A stretch of 49,412 nt of DNA, from the NCBI GenBank assembly GCA_022448985.1, contig JAKVCR010000151.1:1-49412 (forward strand). Reading direction: 5' to 3'. Each line of letters begins with the position of its first letter. Positions within the stretch are counted from its first letter, which is position 1. The DNA is from Roseibacillus sp. GTDB taxonomy: Bacteria > Verrucomicrobiota > Verrucomicrobiia > Verrucomicrobiales > Akkermansiaceae. Made by a program: the position numbers and the translations under genes. Below, in pieces: positions 25,596 through 33,714 of this stretch. The notes beneath the pieces are model-generated. The model was not told the DNA's origin, searched no databases, and was given only the letters and a program-made list of their open reading frames with translations.

Positions 25596-27350
25596 CTAAA
25601 TCCGCTTAGCCTTAGGGGTTTGAAGCCAATTCCGCATGTCCTCGGCAGAAAGACAATTCAGGATATCCTCGCGTCGGAGCCAGCCCTTGCGGGCAACACG
25701 GATGCCGAAGTGGAGGTCTTGCAGGCCGTCTACATGGTGTGCATCAGGGTTGAGGGAGCACTTTACGCCTTTGTTTCGCGCACGCCTCCACCAACTCCAG
25801 TCCATGTCCATGCGTTTGGAAGAGCAGTTGAGTTCGATAACGGTTCCGGTCTCAGCCGCACAGTCGATGATCTTCTCATGGTTTACTGCGTAGGCATCGC
25901 GGCGGAGGAGAAGGCGTCCGCTCAAGTGCCCCAGCATTGTTACATGCGGATTTTCCATGGCCCTGATGATCCGCTTGGTCATTTCCTCCTCGGGCAGGGA
26001 GAAAGACGCATGTACCGAAGCGACTACGTAGTCGAGTTGTGCAAGGATCCCGTCGTCAAAATCGAGGGTTCCGTCACGGAGGATATCAACTTCGTTTCCT
26101 GCATAGAGGTCAAGGTCGTCGAGGGTGCCGTTGAGAACGCGAATAGCTTCCAGTTGTCTAAGGAGGCGTTCTTCGTCGAGGCCGTTGGCCTGAAAGGTGG
26201 ATTTGGAGTGATCGGAGATGCCGAGGTAAGAGAGTCCGAGTTCCCGGGCCCCTTCGACCATTTCCGCAAGGGTGGAACGGCCATCAGACTCGGTGGTATG
26301 ATTGTGGAATGTGCCGCGTAAATTATCCTGTTCGACGAGCCGGGGAAGGGTTCCTTCGCTCGCGGCGTCAAATTCGCCCCGGTTTTCCCGGAGGGCAGGT
26401 TCGATGTGCTGAAGACCCAGCTCCGTGTAGATGTCAGCCTCCTCCATGATTTCCGGGGTGGGGTCGTCGCGTTCCGCGCCTTGGACCGGATGAAGGTGAT
26501 ACTCATTGAGCGTCAGTTTCTGCTTGAGGGCACGGGAGCGTAGCTCGACGTTGTGTTCCTTGCTCCCGGTGAAATACATAAGGGCAAAAGGCCACTCTTT
26601 GCTGGAAACGGCACGGAGGTCGCACTGTAGCCCGTTTTGAAGACGGATCGAAGACTTGGTCTGGCCCTGGGCGAGGATTTCACGGACTCCTTCAAGCTCC
26701 GTAAAAAACTTTGCAACTACAGCCGGTTCCCGGGTGGCCACGAGGAAATCGAGATCGTGAAGTGTTTCCTTGCCGCGTCTATAGGATCCCGCGATCTCGG
26801 CGCGGCTGACATCCGAGTGTTGCCTGAGAAGTTGCAGGATGCGTTCTGCATCAGGAGCGACCTCCGCGAGGAGATAGTGTCCGGAGAACCTCTCATGAGT
26901 ATCTATGGCACTGATAATTTTCTCTGCGCTCTTCGCGCCGAAGCCCTGTAGTTCAGCAACCTGCCCGGATGCACAGGCTCGCTTTAGGCCGCCCAGAGAC
27001 GAGATGGAAAGTTCTTCGTAGAGTAATTTTACTTTCTTCGGTCCGAGTCCCTGTAGTTCGAGGAGTTCGAAAAGTCCTTCTGGAAATTCGCTCTTCAGGC
27101 TCTCGTGAAACACAAGCAGGCCGCTGGAAGACAGCTCATGAAGCTTTTGCTGGAGAGCTTCGCCTATTCCCTTGATGCCTTTGAGGTCGTTCTCTCTGGC
27201 TCGCGCTACGATGTCCCCTTCAAAAGACCGGACCACCTCTGCGCCGTTGCGGTAGGCCCGGATCTTGAAGGGGTTCTCTCCTTTTAATTCGAGGAGGAGG
27301 GCAATTTCTTCGAGAACTGCTACGAGGTGGTCGCGGGTAACTTCGGGCAT
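25596..27350 (-). CDS. polX: PolX-type DNA polymerase/3'-5' exonuclease with PHP domain
   Basis: Bacterial PolX enzymes fill short gaps in DNA repair and carry a PHP exonuclease. The 584 residues open with the helical 8-kDa-like domain (GENPFKIRAYRNGAEVVRSF) and HhH motifs (LKGIKGIGEALQQKLHEL and LQGLGPKKVKLLYEEL). The nucleotidyltransferase core follows with AEIAGSYRRGKETLHDLDFL and its paired aspartates. The C-terminal PHP domain (about 340-570) keeps metal-ligand motifs FHNHTTESDG, GISDHSKST, GNEVDIL, VASVHASFS and NPDAHH. The length is typical. It lies between the exonuclease-like gene (97 bp) and the TPR gene (55 bp) on the same strand. Confidence 0.93.
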   Translation of the reverse strand: MPEVTRDHLVAVLEEIALLLELKGENPFKIRAYRNGAEVVRSFEGDIVARARENDLKGIKGIGEALQQKLHELSSSGLLVFHESLKSEFPEGLFELLELQGLGPKKVKLLYEELSISSLGGLKRACASGQVAELQGFGAKSAEKIISAIDTHERFSGHYLLAEVAPDAERILQLLRQHSDVSRAEIAGSYRRGKETLHDLDFLVATREPAVVAKFFTELEGVREILAQGQTKSSIRLQNGLQCDLRAVSSKEWPFALMYFTGSKEHNVELRSRALKQKLTLNEYHLHPVQGAERDDPTPEIMEEADIYTELGLQHIEPALRENRGEFDAASEGTLPRLVEQDNLRGTFHNHTTESDGRSTLAEMVEGARELGLSYLGISDHSKSTFQANGLDEERLLRQLEAIRVLNGTLDDLDLYAGNEVDILRDGTLDFDDGILAQLDYVVASVHASFSLPEEEMTKRIIRAMENPHVTMLGHLSGRLLLRRDAYAVNHEKIIDCAAETGTVIELNCSSKRMDMDWSWWRRARNKGVKCSLNPDAHHVDGLQDLHFGIRVARKGWLRREDILNCLSAEDMRNWLQTPKAKRI

Positions 27351-27446
27351 GATGATCAGAGCGAGGTAGTCAACCGGGTTTGATGTTGGTCAACGCAAAG
27401 TTGGGGGATGTGTGCTTCTTGTTGCTGCGCGCGGGGAGAGGCTGGA

Positions 27447-28463
27447 TTACTTTATGACGAGATCGGAGATGACCATGCGGTGATCAGATTCCTTGACCGT
27501 TACAACCTTCGAGCGTGCGGGGTGGAAGGCTCGTGAGGCGAAAATGTGATCGAGACGAAGAATGGGGAAGGAGCGGTGAAAGGTGTTGCCCCAGCCGGAG
27601 CCCGCCTCGCTGAAGGTGTCGATGAATTCTCCCCTCAGCATGCGGTAGACGCGGTCACCTGCGGGAGCGTTGAAATCTCCCGCAATGATTACATTGGATA
27701 ATTTGGGACTTATGTTGGTTTTCTCGAGTTTTTGCAATGTGACAGCGATTTCCATCCGCCTGCGCTTCCGGTTGTGGTGATGGGCTCGCCAGCAATCACG
27801 GCGCCAGAGGTGCAAGTCAGTCGAGGCGGCCTGGAGATGGACGTTGACCAGTTCGATACGTCGTCCGTCCTGCAGTCTGACGCGGGCTTGCTGATTACGG
27901 TAGGGCAGTTCTATCGGATTGGGGATGTGATGCTCAATCTCACCCCGGACCACCAATCCGCAACGAGTATGCTTGTCGTAGCGGTAGTCCCCCTTGCCCT
28001 CGAACAGCTTTTCGTTGAGTTGGCGCAGGCGATAGGGATGGGGGATCTCCTGAATAAAAAGAAGGTCGGGTTGGTAGCGGATGATGGGGCCCGAGAAGTT
28101 CTCGCCGGATCCAGCCCAATTGATGGTGGCGACCCTGATGACCTCCTGTCCCTTGAAGGGCGCAGGCGCGCCGACATCCAGTGACTGCAGGCCAAACCGG
28201 GCGAGGGGGCGTGTTTCATCCGCCAGGAAAAGGATGGTGAGCGCCCAGGCCGCGGTGGCGAAGAGGGAAAAGCGGGCGCGAAAGAGGATAAAGGCACTAC
28301 TGGAGAGCAGCAGGCCAGCAGTTCCCCAGATCCAAATTGGGATAACGGTGAATGCTGCGAAACGATCAGGTTGCCGCGAGAAGATGACGACAGTCACGAG
28401 GTGAAAGCCGAGGGAGGCCAGCACCAGAGCCACTGCGAAAAATTTGCGGCCCGGGCGGGACAT
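27447..28463 (-). CDS. membrane-anchored endonuclease/exonuclease/phosphatase family protein
   Basis: This 338-residue protein has two or three N-terminal hydrophobic helices (about 8-30, 42-62 and 66-82). An EEP-fold domain (about 108-338) follows. Metal and catalytic motifs are visible as LLFIQEIPHP (the catalytic Glu), ELVNVHLQAAS, IIAGDFNAP, LRLDHIFAS and the C-terminal SDHRMVISDL. Such proteins cleave nucleic acids or phosphodiesters such as phospholipid head groups. The membrane anchor argues for an extracytoplasmic or membrane-linked substrate, but the true substrate is not readable. It begins 3 bp after the dnaX stop codon, so it is probably co-transcribed. Confidence 0.82.
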   Translation of the reverse strand: MSRPGRKFFAVALVLASLGFHLVTVVIFSRQPDRFAAFTVIPIWIWGTAGLLLSSSAFILFRARFSLFATAAWALTILFLADETRPLARFGLQSLDVGAPAPFKGQEVIRVATINWAGSGENFSGPIIRYQPDLLFIQEIPHPYRLRQLNEKLFEGKGDYRYDKHTRCGLVVRGEIEHHIPNPIELPYRNQQARVRLQDGRRIELVNVHLQAASTDLHLWRRDCWRAHHHNRKRRRMEIAVTLQKLEKTNISPKLSNVIIAGDFNAPAGDRVYRMLRGEFIDTFSEAGSGWGNTFHRSFPILRLDHIFASRAFHPARSKVVTVKESDHRMVISDLVIK

Positions 28464-28466
28464 CTT

Positions 28467-29969
28467 TTACTCTTTTAGTTTTCCCTTGAAGATGCGGAGA
28501 GCGTCGTGAACGAGAGGATCGTCGTAAAACGAATCTTGTGGGGTGGATTCGGCGGAGTCGGAAGAGGATTCTTCCTGGGAGGGGATGGAGTTGCTTTCGG
28601 TTATCCCGGGGGTTGTTTCCCTTGCGTCTGGAGGGGGATCCTCGGATCGTTTTTCGGGCGCTTGCTCAATCAGCGACTCAAGCTGATTTTCGACGTCGGG
28701 GCGCTTTTTGCGGGCCCGGGATGATGTGCGTCGGGTGCTGGCTGGCTCGGTTGGCGGTTCCGGGGTTCCTGATCGATCCCCGGAAGCAGGGATCGTATTC
28801 GTAGCTTCTCTGGGAGTGTCCGGAGAGCTGAGCTGTGGGGTGTCTTTTTCCAGCGCCCTTACCACATCACTGATACGGACTTCATCGAGCGACTGGGTGG
28901 CGCGGATGAGGGCGATCTCAAAATGGAGTTGTTTGTTGGAGGCTCGGCGCATGCGCGCATCGGCATCAGCAAGGCGGTCCAGAACCGCCAGCAGGCGGTC
29001 GTCACCCAGTTGCTTGCCGTGATCGCCCAGTTGTTCCCAGAAATCGGGGGGAACCTCTGCACTGGCAGACTCCGGGCTGAGGCGATCTATCAGGAGAGCA
29101 CGAAGAAAGCCGGCAAGTTCGGAGAGGAGTTGAGTGAGGTCCTTGCCCTTGCTGGCCTCGGTCTCGACGAGGGAGATGCTTTCTGCGGTATTTCGCCGGA
29201 AGATTGAGGATGTCAGAGCCGCGACGGTTTCGGAGGAGGTGAAGCCGAATACATCCTGCACGTTCTTCTCGGTTATGGTTTCGCCGCAGAAGGCAACGAG
29301 TTGATCGAGCATGGACTGAGCATCTCTCATTCCTCCCTCGGCTCCCCTGGCAATGGACCAGGCGGCAGATTCCTCAAGGGTGACGTTTTCTTCGCTCGCA
29401 ATGTGCTGAAGGTGGTCGGCGATGACCGCAGTGGGAAGGGGGCGCAGGTCAAAGCGCTGGCAGCGTGAGATGATAGTGGGCAGAATCTTATTTGGCTCGG
29501 TGGTAGCGAAGATGAATTTCACATGTGGCGGTGGCTCCTCCAGAGTCTTCAAGAGGGCATTGAAGGCCGGCGAGGTAAGCATGTGGACCTCGTCGATATA
29601 GTAGATCCTGAAGTGTCCACTGGCAGGGGCGTAGCTGACCGTCTCACGCAACTCGCGAACTTCGTCGATGCCGCGACTGGTGGCGCCATCGATTTCGAGA
29701 ACATCGAGGGAGCGACCTTCGGCAATTTCAAGGCAGATCTGCTCATCTGGATCGAAGTCGAGGCGCGGTCCATTACTGCAGTTGAGAGCTTTGGCAAGTA
29801 TGCGGGCGATTGACGTTTTCCCTGTCCCGCGGGGTCCGACAAAGAGGTAGGCATGTGCCAGGCGGTCTCCCTCGATGGCGTTGCGGAGGGTGGTTACCAC
29901 GTGGTCCTGGCCCAGGACGTCATCAAAGGTCCGGGGGCGGTATTTGCGGGCGAAGACCTGATAGCTCAT
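28467..29969 (-). CDS. dnaX: DNA polymerase III subunit tau/gamma
   Basis: The clamp-loader ATPase of the replicase, 500 residues. It starts MSYQVFARKYRPRTFDDVLG and has Walker A FVGPRGTGKTSIA, Walker B IYYIDEVHML, sensor 1 FIFATTEPNKI and the SRC motif TIISRCQRFDLRPL. The usual zinc module (four cysteines after Walker A, commonly ending CGVCxSC) is not intact. The stretch reads LNCSNGPRLDFDPDEQICLE, leaving only two cysteines. The last 120 residues are Ser/Pro/Glu-rich and probably disordered, with a short conserved-looking end (VHDALRIFKGKLKE). It follows the ABC ATPase gene by 10 bp. The annotation is secure; only the zinc site is odd. Confidence 0.96.
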   Translation of the reverse strand: MSYQVFARKYRPRTFDDVLGQDHVVTTLRNAIEGDRLAHAYLFVGPRGTGKTSIARILAKALNCSNGPRLDFDPDEQICLEIAEGRSLDVLEIDGATSRGIDEVRELRETVSYAPASGHFRIYYIDEVHMLTSPAFNALLKTLEEPPPHVKFIFATTEPNKILPTIISRCQRFDLRPLPTAVIADHLQHIASEENVTLEESAAWSIARGAEGGMRDAQSMLDQLVAFCGETITEKNVQDVFGFTSSETVAALTSSIFRRNTAESISLVETEASKGKDLTQLLSELAGFLRALLIDRLSPESASAEVPPDFWEQLGDHGKQLGDDRLLAVLDRLADADARMRRASNKQLHFEIALIRATQSLDEVRISDVVRALEKDTPQLSSPDTPREATNTIPASGDRSGTPEPPTEPASTRRTSSRARKKRPDVENQLESLIEQAPEKRSEDPPPDARETTPGITESNSIPSQEESSSDSAESTPQDSFYDDPLVHDALRIFKGKLKE

Positions 29970-29979
29970 TGGAAAGACG

Positions 29980-30783
29980 TTAGGCGGAAAGCTGGATCTC
30001 GGGAATGGCGGCTAGGAGTTTTCGGGTATAGTCGTCGTGGGGGTTGTCAAAGACCTCATCGGCGGGCCCATATTCCACGATCTTGCCGTCATTCATGACC
30101 GCGATGTTATCAGCGAGATAACGGACCACTGAGAGGTCGTGCGAAATAAAGACCATTGTCAGGTCGAGGTCGTCACGGAGCTGGAGAAGGAGATTGAGAA
30201 TCTGTGACTGGATTGAGACGTCGAGTGCGGAAACAGGTTCATCGGCGAGCACCAGCTTGGGTTCAGGCGCAAGTGCGCGTGCGATGGCAATTCTTTGGCG
30301 CTGACCGCCAGAGAATTCGTGGGGATATTTCCGCATGTAACGGGAATCAAGGCCGACCCGCTCCATGACTTCTGTTACTTTCCCGGTCAGCTTGCTCTTT
30401 GAGCGGCGGAGCGTGGGGTGGCGCTGGCAAAGAGCCTCGGCGAGGGTGGAGTAGACCGTCATCCGGGGATTAAGGGAGGCGTAGGGGTCCTGGAACACCA
30501 TCTGGAAGTCGAGACGTCTCCTTTTGATGCTGCGGGGATCCATTGCACTGAGATTCTGGCCCTCCAGCAAAATTCGGCCGGAAGTGGCGGGCTGCAGCTG
30601 CATGACCGTGCGGGAGAGCGTGGATTTACCGCACCCGGACTCCCCGACGAGGCCTAGGATTTCACCTTTTTCGATACGGAGGCTGACTCCGTCTACAGCG
30701 CGCACCAATCCGGTGATTCCCCCGAAGGTTCCCTTCCGGATGGGAAAGTGGGTGTGAACATCGACGAGCTCGAGGAAGGACAC
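29980..30783 (-). CDS. oligopeptide/dipeptide-type ABC transporter ATPase (OppF/DppF-like)
   Basis: The ATP-hydrolysing subunit of a peptide- or nickel-type importer. The 267 residues include Walker A GLVGESGCGKSTLSRT, a Q-loop VFQDPYASLNPRM, signature SGGQRQRIAIARAL, Walker B LVLADEPVSALD and the switch His in FISHDLSVVRYLA. DPYASLNPRMTV and the opening ELVDVHTHFPIRKGTFGGIT are characteristic of OppF/DppF. It is shorter than typical members (about 320) because it lacks the C-terminal oligopeptide-binding extension. No permease or binding-protein gene is adjacent. The start is GTG at 30783, with no clear ribosome site. Confidence 0.88.
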   Translation of the reverse strand: MSFLELVDVHTHFPIRKGTFGGITGLVRAVDGVSLRIEKGEILGLVGESGCGKSTLSRTVMQLQPATSGRILLEGQNLSAMDPRSIKRRRLDFQMVFQDPYASLNPRMTVYSTLAEALCQRHPTLRRSKSKLTGKVTEVMERVGLDSRYMRKYPHEFSGGQRQRIAIARALAPEPKLVLADEPVSALDVSIQSQILNLLLQLRDDLDLTMVFISHDLSVVRYLADNIAVMNDGKIVEYGPADEVFDNPHDDYTRKLLAAIPEIQLSA

Positions 30784-30801
30784 ACGAGGATGAAAGCACT
30801 A

Positions 30802-30900
30802 ATTCCCGAATGAGAAATTCTAAACTTCGGGAATCTGCCCGTCGTGCAGCGGAGATCAGCGGATGCTTCTCCTTCGGGGATGCGGGAGAAGCCGGGCAGA
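30802..30900 (+). promoter_or_regulatory. nested inverted repeats in the gpmI leader, candidate structured RNA
   Basis: Three perfect pairs of arms occur in 99 bp. ATTCCCGAA (30802-30810) pairs with TTCGGGAAT (30826-30834). TCTGCCCG (30834-30841) pairs with CGGGCAGA (30893-30900). GCTTCTCC (30865-30872) pairs with GGAGAAGC (30885-30892). The third hairpin lies inside the second stem and abuts it with no unpaired base at the 3-prime side. The fold ends 11 bases before the AGGAGGG ribosome site of gpmI. This could be a cis-acting leader or a divergent-promoter operator pair; it does not match a riboswitch class I can name. Confidence 0.5.
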
Positions 30901-30931
30901 GATTGCGCTTTGCAGGAGGGTGTCGGTCATT

Positions 30932-32512
30932 ATGGTCCCCCGCATCATGCCGAAATCACCTGTAGTTCTCATTATCCGAGATGGCTGGGGCGTGAATCCT
31001 GGAGGGGCCGGGACAGCTGAATCGGACGGCAATGCCACTCTCCTGGCCAAGACCCCGTTCCACGATGAGATGCTCGCGAGGTATCCCAGTGGATTCGTGA
31101 GTTGCTCAGGAAGGGATGTGGGGCTGCCCGATGGGCAGATGGGGAATTCCGAGGTGGGTCATCTGAACCTGGGAGCGGGACGGATTGTCTATCAGGACCT
31201 GACCCGCATCAATAAGGCGATTGAGAGAGGCGAATTGGCTGACAATGCCGTTCTGAACGATACGTTTGCCCAAGCCCGGTCGACTCGGCTGCACCTGATC
31301 GGTCTGGTTTCGGATGGGGGGGTCCATAGTCACCAGAACCACCTAGTAGCCCTGGCAGGTGCGGCAAAGTCAGCGGGTGTTGAGGATATAATGGCCCATG
31401 CCATTACGGATGGGCGGGACACCTCTCCGACAGGTGGGGCGGATTTCCTCAGTGAGGTGGAAGACGGGCTCGCCGAGCACGGGACACGTATTGCCACGGT
31501 GGTAGGCCGTTATTTCGCGATGGATCGGGACCGTCGCTGGGAACGGAGCAAACTAGCCTGGGATGCGATCGTTCATGGTATTGGGGAGGAGAGTAAGATC
31601 CTGGCCAGTGAGGCGGTAGCCCAGCACTACGAGGGGGACAGGACGGATGAGTTTCTGCCTGCCATCATATTTCACGAGGCAAATACACAGCGGGTCAGGG
31701 ATGGGGATGTTGTCCTCTTCTTTAATTTCCGTGCCGACCGGGCCCGCCAGCTCTCGGAGGCATTTCTTGCGGCAGGGTTCAAGGACTTTGAGACGGGCGC
31801 GCGTCCGGATGTTCATTACGTAACCCTTACGGAATACGACGAAACCTACGATTGTCCGGTGGTGTTCCCGCCGGAGACCCTTGAGAACGTGTTGGGGCAG
31901 GTCGTGGCCGCTGCGGGAAAGAATCAACTCCGTATTGCGGAGACGGAGAAATATCCGCACGTGACCTACTTTTTCAACGGCGGCGAGGAAGAGTCCTGCG
32001 CGCAAGAGGAGCGGATCATCATTCCGTCTCCGAAGGAGGTGCCGACATATGACCAGAAACCGGAGATGAGCGCGCCTGAAGTGACTGCCACGGTAGTGGA
32101 GAGGTTGAAGGACTATGACCTAGTCATCCTCAACTATGCGAATCCTGACATGGTAGGGCATACCGGTGTCGTCGAAGCGGCAGTCAAGGCGGTGGAAATC
32201 ATTGATGATGGCGTGCGTCAAGTGGTGGAAGAGACCTTGCGCCTGGGAGGAAAGCTGCTCATCACTGCTGATCACGGGAACTGTGAGTTCATGTGTAATC
32301 CTGATGGCTCTCCTCATACTGCGCACACCACCAACCTGGTCCATGCAGTCTACGTGGCAAATGATTGCAAAGACTACATGGTGGCTGATGGGATTCTGGC
32401 CGACTTGGCGCCCACCCTGCTGGCCATGCTGGGGCTTGAGCAACCATCCGAGATGACCGGGAAGAATCTCGTGTGTCGGATGAAGGGAGAGGATTCCTCT
32501 CCTGCACCATGA
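30932..32512 (+). CDS. gpmI: 2,3-bisphosphoglycerate-independent phosphoglycerate mutase
   Basis: It interconverts 3- and 2-phosphoglycerate in glycolysis and gluconeogenesis using two metal ions and a phospho-serine. Motifs seen are VVLIIRDGWGVNPGG (first metal Asp), the catalytic Ser in DGQMGNSEVGHLNLGAGR, AITDGRDTSPTGG, NFRADRARQLSEAF, NYANPDMVGHTG and TADHGNCEFM. ATG at 30932 gives 526 residues, near the usual 510-550. ATG at 30947 (MPKSPVVLII) is an alternative start. AGGAGGG at 30913-30919 suits 30932 better, although its spacing is long. It is divergent from the ABC ATPase gene and convergent with the GH3 gene. Confidence 0.95.
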   Translation: MVPRIMPKSPVVLIIRDGWGVNPGGAGTAESDGNATLLAKTPFHDEMLARYPSGFVSCSGRDVGLPDGQMGNSEVGHLNLGAGRIVYQDLTRINKAIERGELADNAVLNDTFAQARSTRLHLIGLVSDGGVHSHQNHLVALAGAAKSAGVEDIMAHAITDGRDTSPTGGADFLSEVEDGLAEHGTRIATVVGRYFAMDRDRRWERSKLAWDAIVHGIGEESKILASEAVAQHYEGDRTDEFLPAIIFHEANTQRVRDGDVVLFFNFRADRARQLSEAFLAAGFKDFETGARPDVHYVTLTEYDETYDCPVVFPPETLENVLGQVVAAAGKNQLRIAETEKYPHVTYFFNGGEEESCAQEERIIIPSPKEVPTYDQKPEMSAPEVTATVVERLKDYDLVILNYANPDMVGHTGVVEAAVKAVEIIDDGVRQVVEETLRLGGKLLITADHGNCEFMCNPDGSPHTAHTTNLVHAVYVANDCKDYMVADGILADLAPTLLAMLGLEQPSEMTGKNLVCRMKGEDSSPAP

Positions 32513-32520
32513 CAATTGAG

Positions 32521-32565
32521 GGAGGATTGCGGTGACAATCTTCCGTGGTGATAACCACTTAATTT
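32521..32565 (+). terminator. tandem hairpins between convergent gpmI and GH3 genes
   Basis: GGAGGATTG (32521-32529) pairs with CAATCTTCC (32536-32544) around a 6-base loop with one G-T wobble. It is followed at once by GTGGT/ACCAC around GATA (32545-32558) and then TTAATTT. The position, 8 bp after the gpmI stop in a 69-bp convergent gap, fits a terminator for gpmI. The second stem is short. Confidence 0.5.
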
Positions 32566-32581
32566 GCGATGAGGTTACCGC

Positions 32582-33670
32582 TTAGTAGTCTTCTACCGGA
32601 CTCTGCGGTGGTTTCCCGACATCGGGATCACTCTCCTCTCCGAGGGTCTCCCTCCGAAGTTTGGCGAGATCCTCGTTAATGGTGGTCAACTTCTTCTCCG
32701 AGAATTCGGGAGGAGCCCGGAGACGCCCCCTCGCGGTCCCGATACGGGTATCGCTGTCGTAGAGGCACAGGTCGGGAAGCTCCTGAAGGGAAGCCAGGAC
32801 CTGGTGAGCATTCATGAACTCATGGCAGAGCAGGACAAGGTCGGCTCCTGCTTCGATCGCGAGACAGGCCGCTTCGGGTGTTCCGTATCCCTGTTGAATA
32901 GCCCCCATGTCGAGGTCGTCGGTGAGGACGAGATGCTGTTCAAAACCAAGGCGGTCACGGAGGAGTCCCTGGATGATATTGCGGGAAAGCGAGGCGGGAA
33001 GGCCGCCCTTGTCGATCAGGGGGAAATGAAGGTGGCTGACCATGATGGCGTCTAGCTCGGGCATGAGAGCAGTGTAAGGAATGAGATCGTTGACTTGGAG
33101 CTCATCGATGCTCATCTCAACCAGAGGAAGGTGATGGTGCGGGTCAGACATTGCGCGTCCCCCGGCGGGGAAGTGCTTGGCGCATCCAAGGATGCGCTGG
33201 CGCCGTTGCCAGCGGTTGAATACGCCGGCATTGTTGATGACCTCCTGGTCGCTCTCGCCCCAGGAGCGACCTCGGAGCGAGTTGGATGCCTCAGGGTAGT
33301 GGTCGATGTCCAACACGGGGGCGAGATTGAAGTTGATTCCCAGGAGATCCAGGAGTCGCCCGGTGACCCATCCGGCCTGGGCTATCAGTTGGGAATCTCC
33401 CTTTCGTCGCAATTGCTCTGCGGATGGAGGAGTCGGAGTGAAGGGGGCGCTACGCCAGACCCGGCCGCCTTCATTGTCGATGGCAATGAAAGGTGGGGTT
33501 TCACAAAGCCCACGAAGTTCATCGGTGAGTTGGCGGGTCTGCCTTGCATTGACCAGGTTCCGGGTAAAAAGGATAAAGCCCCCGGGCTGTAATTTGCGAT
33601 AGAGGGCGGTTTCCTCCCGGGTGAGTTCCGGGCCGCTAACGCCGAGGAGGAGGAGTTGATTGGGTGTCAT
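32582..33670 (-). CDS. glycoside hydrolase family 3 protein, NagZ-like
   Basis: NagZ enzymes remove N-acetylglucosamine from muropeptides during cell-wall recycling. This 362-residue protein begins MTPNQLLLLGVSGPELTREE. It has the GH3 features FIAIDNEGGRVWR, NFNLAPVLDIDHYPEASNSL, KHFPAGGRAMSDPHHHLP (the catalytic His/Asp loop of NagZ, normally KHFPGHGxxxxDSH) and VLTDDLDMGAIQQGYG with the nucleophile Asp. There is no signal peptide, as expected for a cytoplasmic recycling enzyme. The altered KHFPAGG loop is a mild departure from the consensus. It lies 45 bp downstream of pyrG on the same strand. Confidence 0.85.
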   Translation of the reverse strand: MTPNQLLLLGVSGPELTREETALYRKLQPGGFILFTRNLVNARQTRQLTDELRGLCETPPFIAIDNEGGRVWRSAPFTPTPPSAEQLRRKGDSQLIAQAGWVTGRLLDLLGINFNLAPVLDIDHYPEASNSLRGRSWGESDQEVINNAGVFNRWQRRQRILGCAKHFPAGGRAMSDPHHHLPLVEMSIDELQVNDLIPYTALMPELDAIMVSHLHFPLIDKGGLPASLSRNIIQGLLRDRLGFEQHLVLTDDLDMGAIQQGYGTPEAACLAIEAGADLVLLCHEFMNAHQVLASLQELPDLCLYDSDTRIGTARGRLRAPPEFSEKKLTTINEDLAKLRRETLGEESDPDVGKPPQSPVEDY

Positions 33671-33714
33671 GGCGGGTGGCTCTCCGGGGATGGGGAAGCG
33701 CCAGCAACCAGGAT

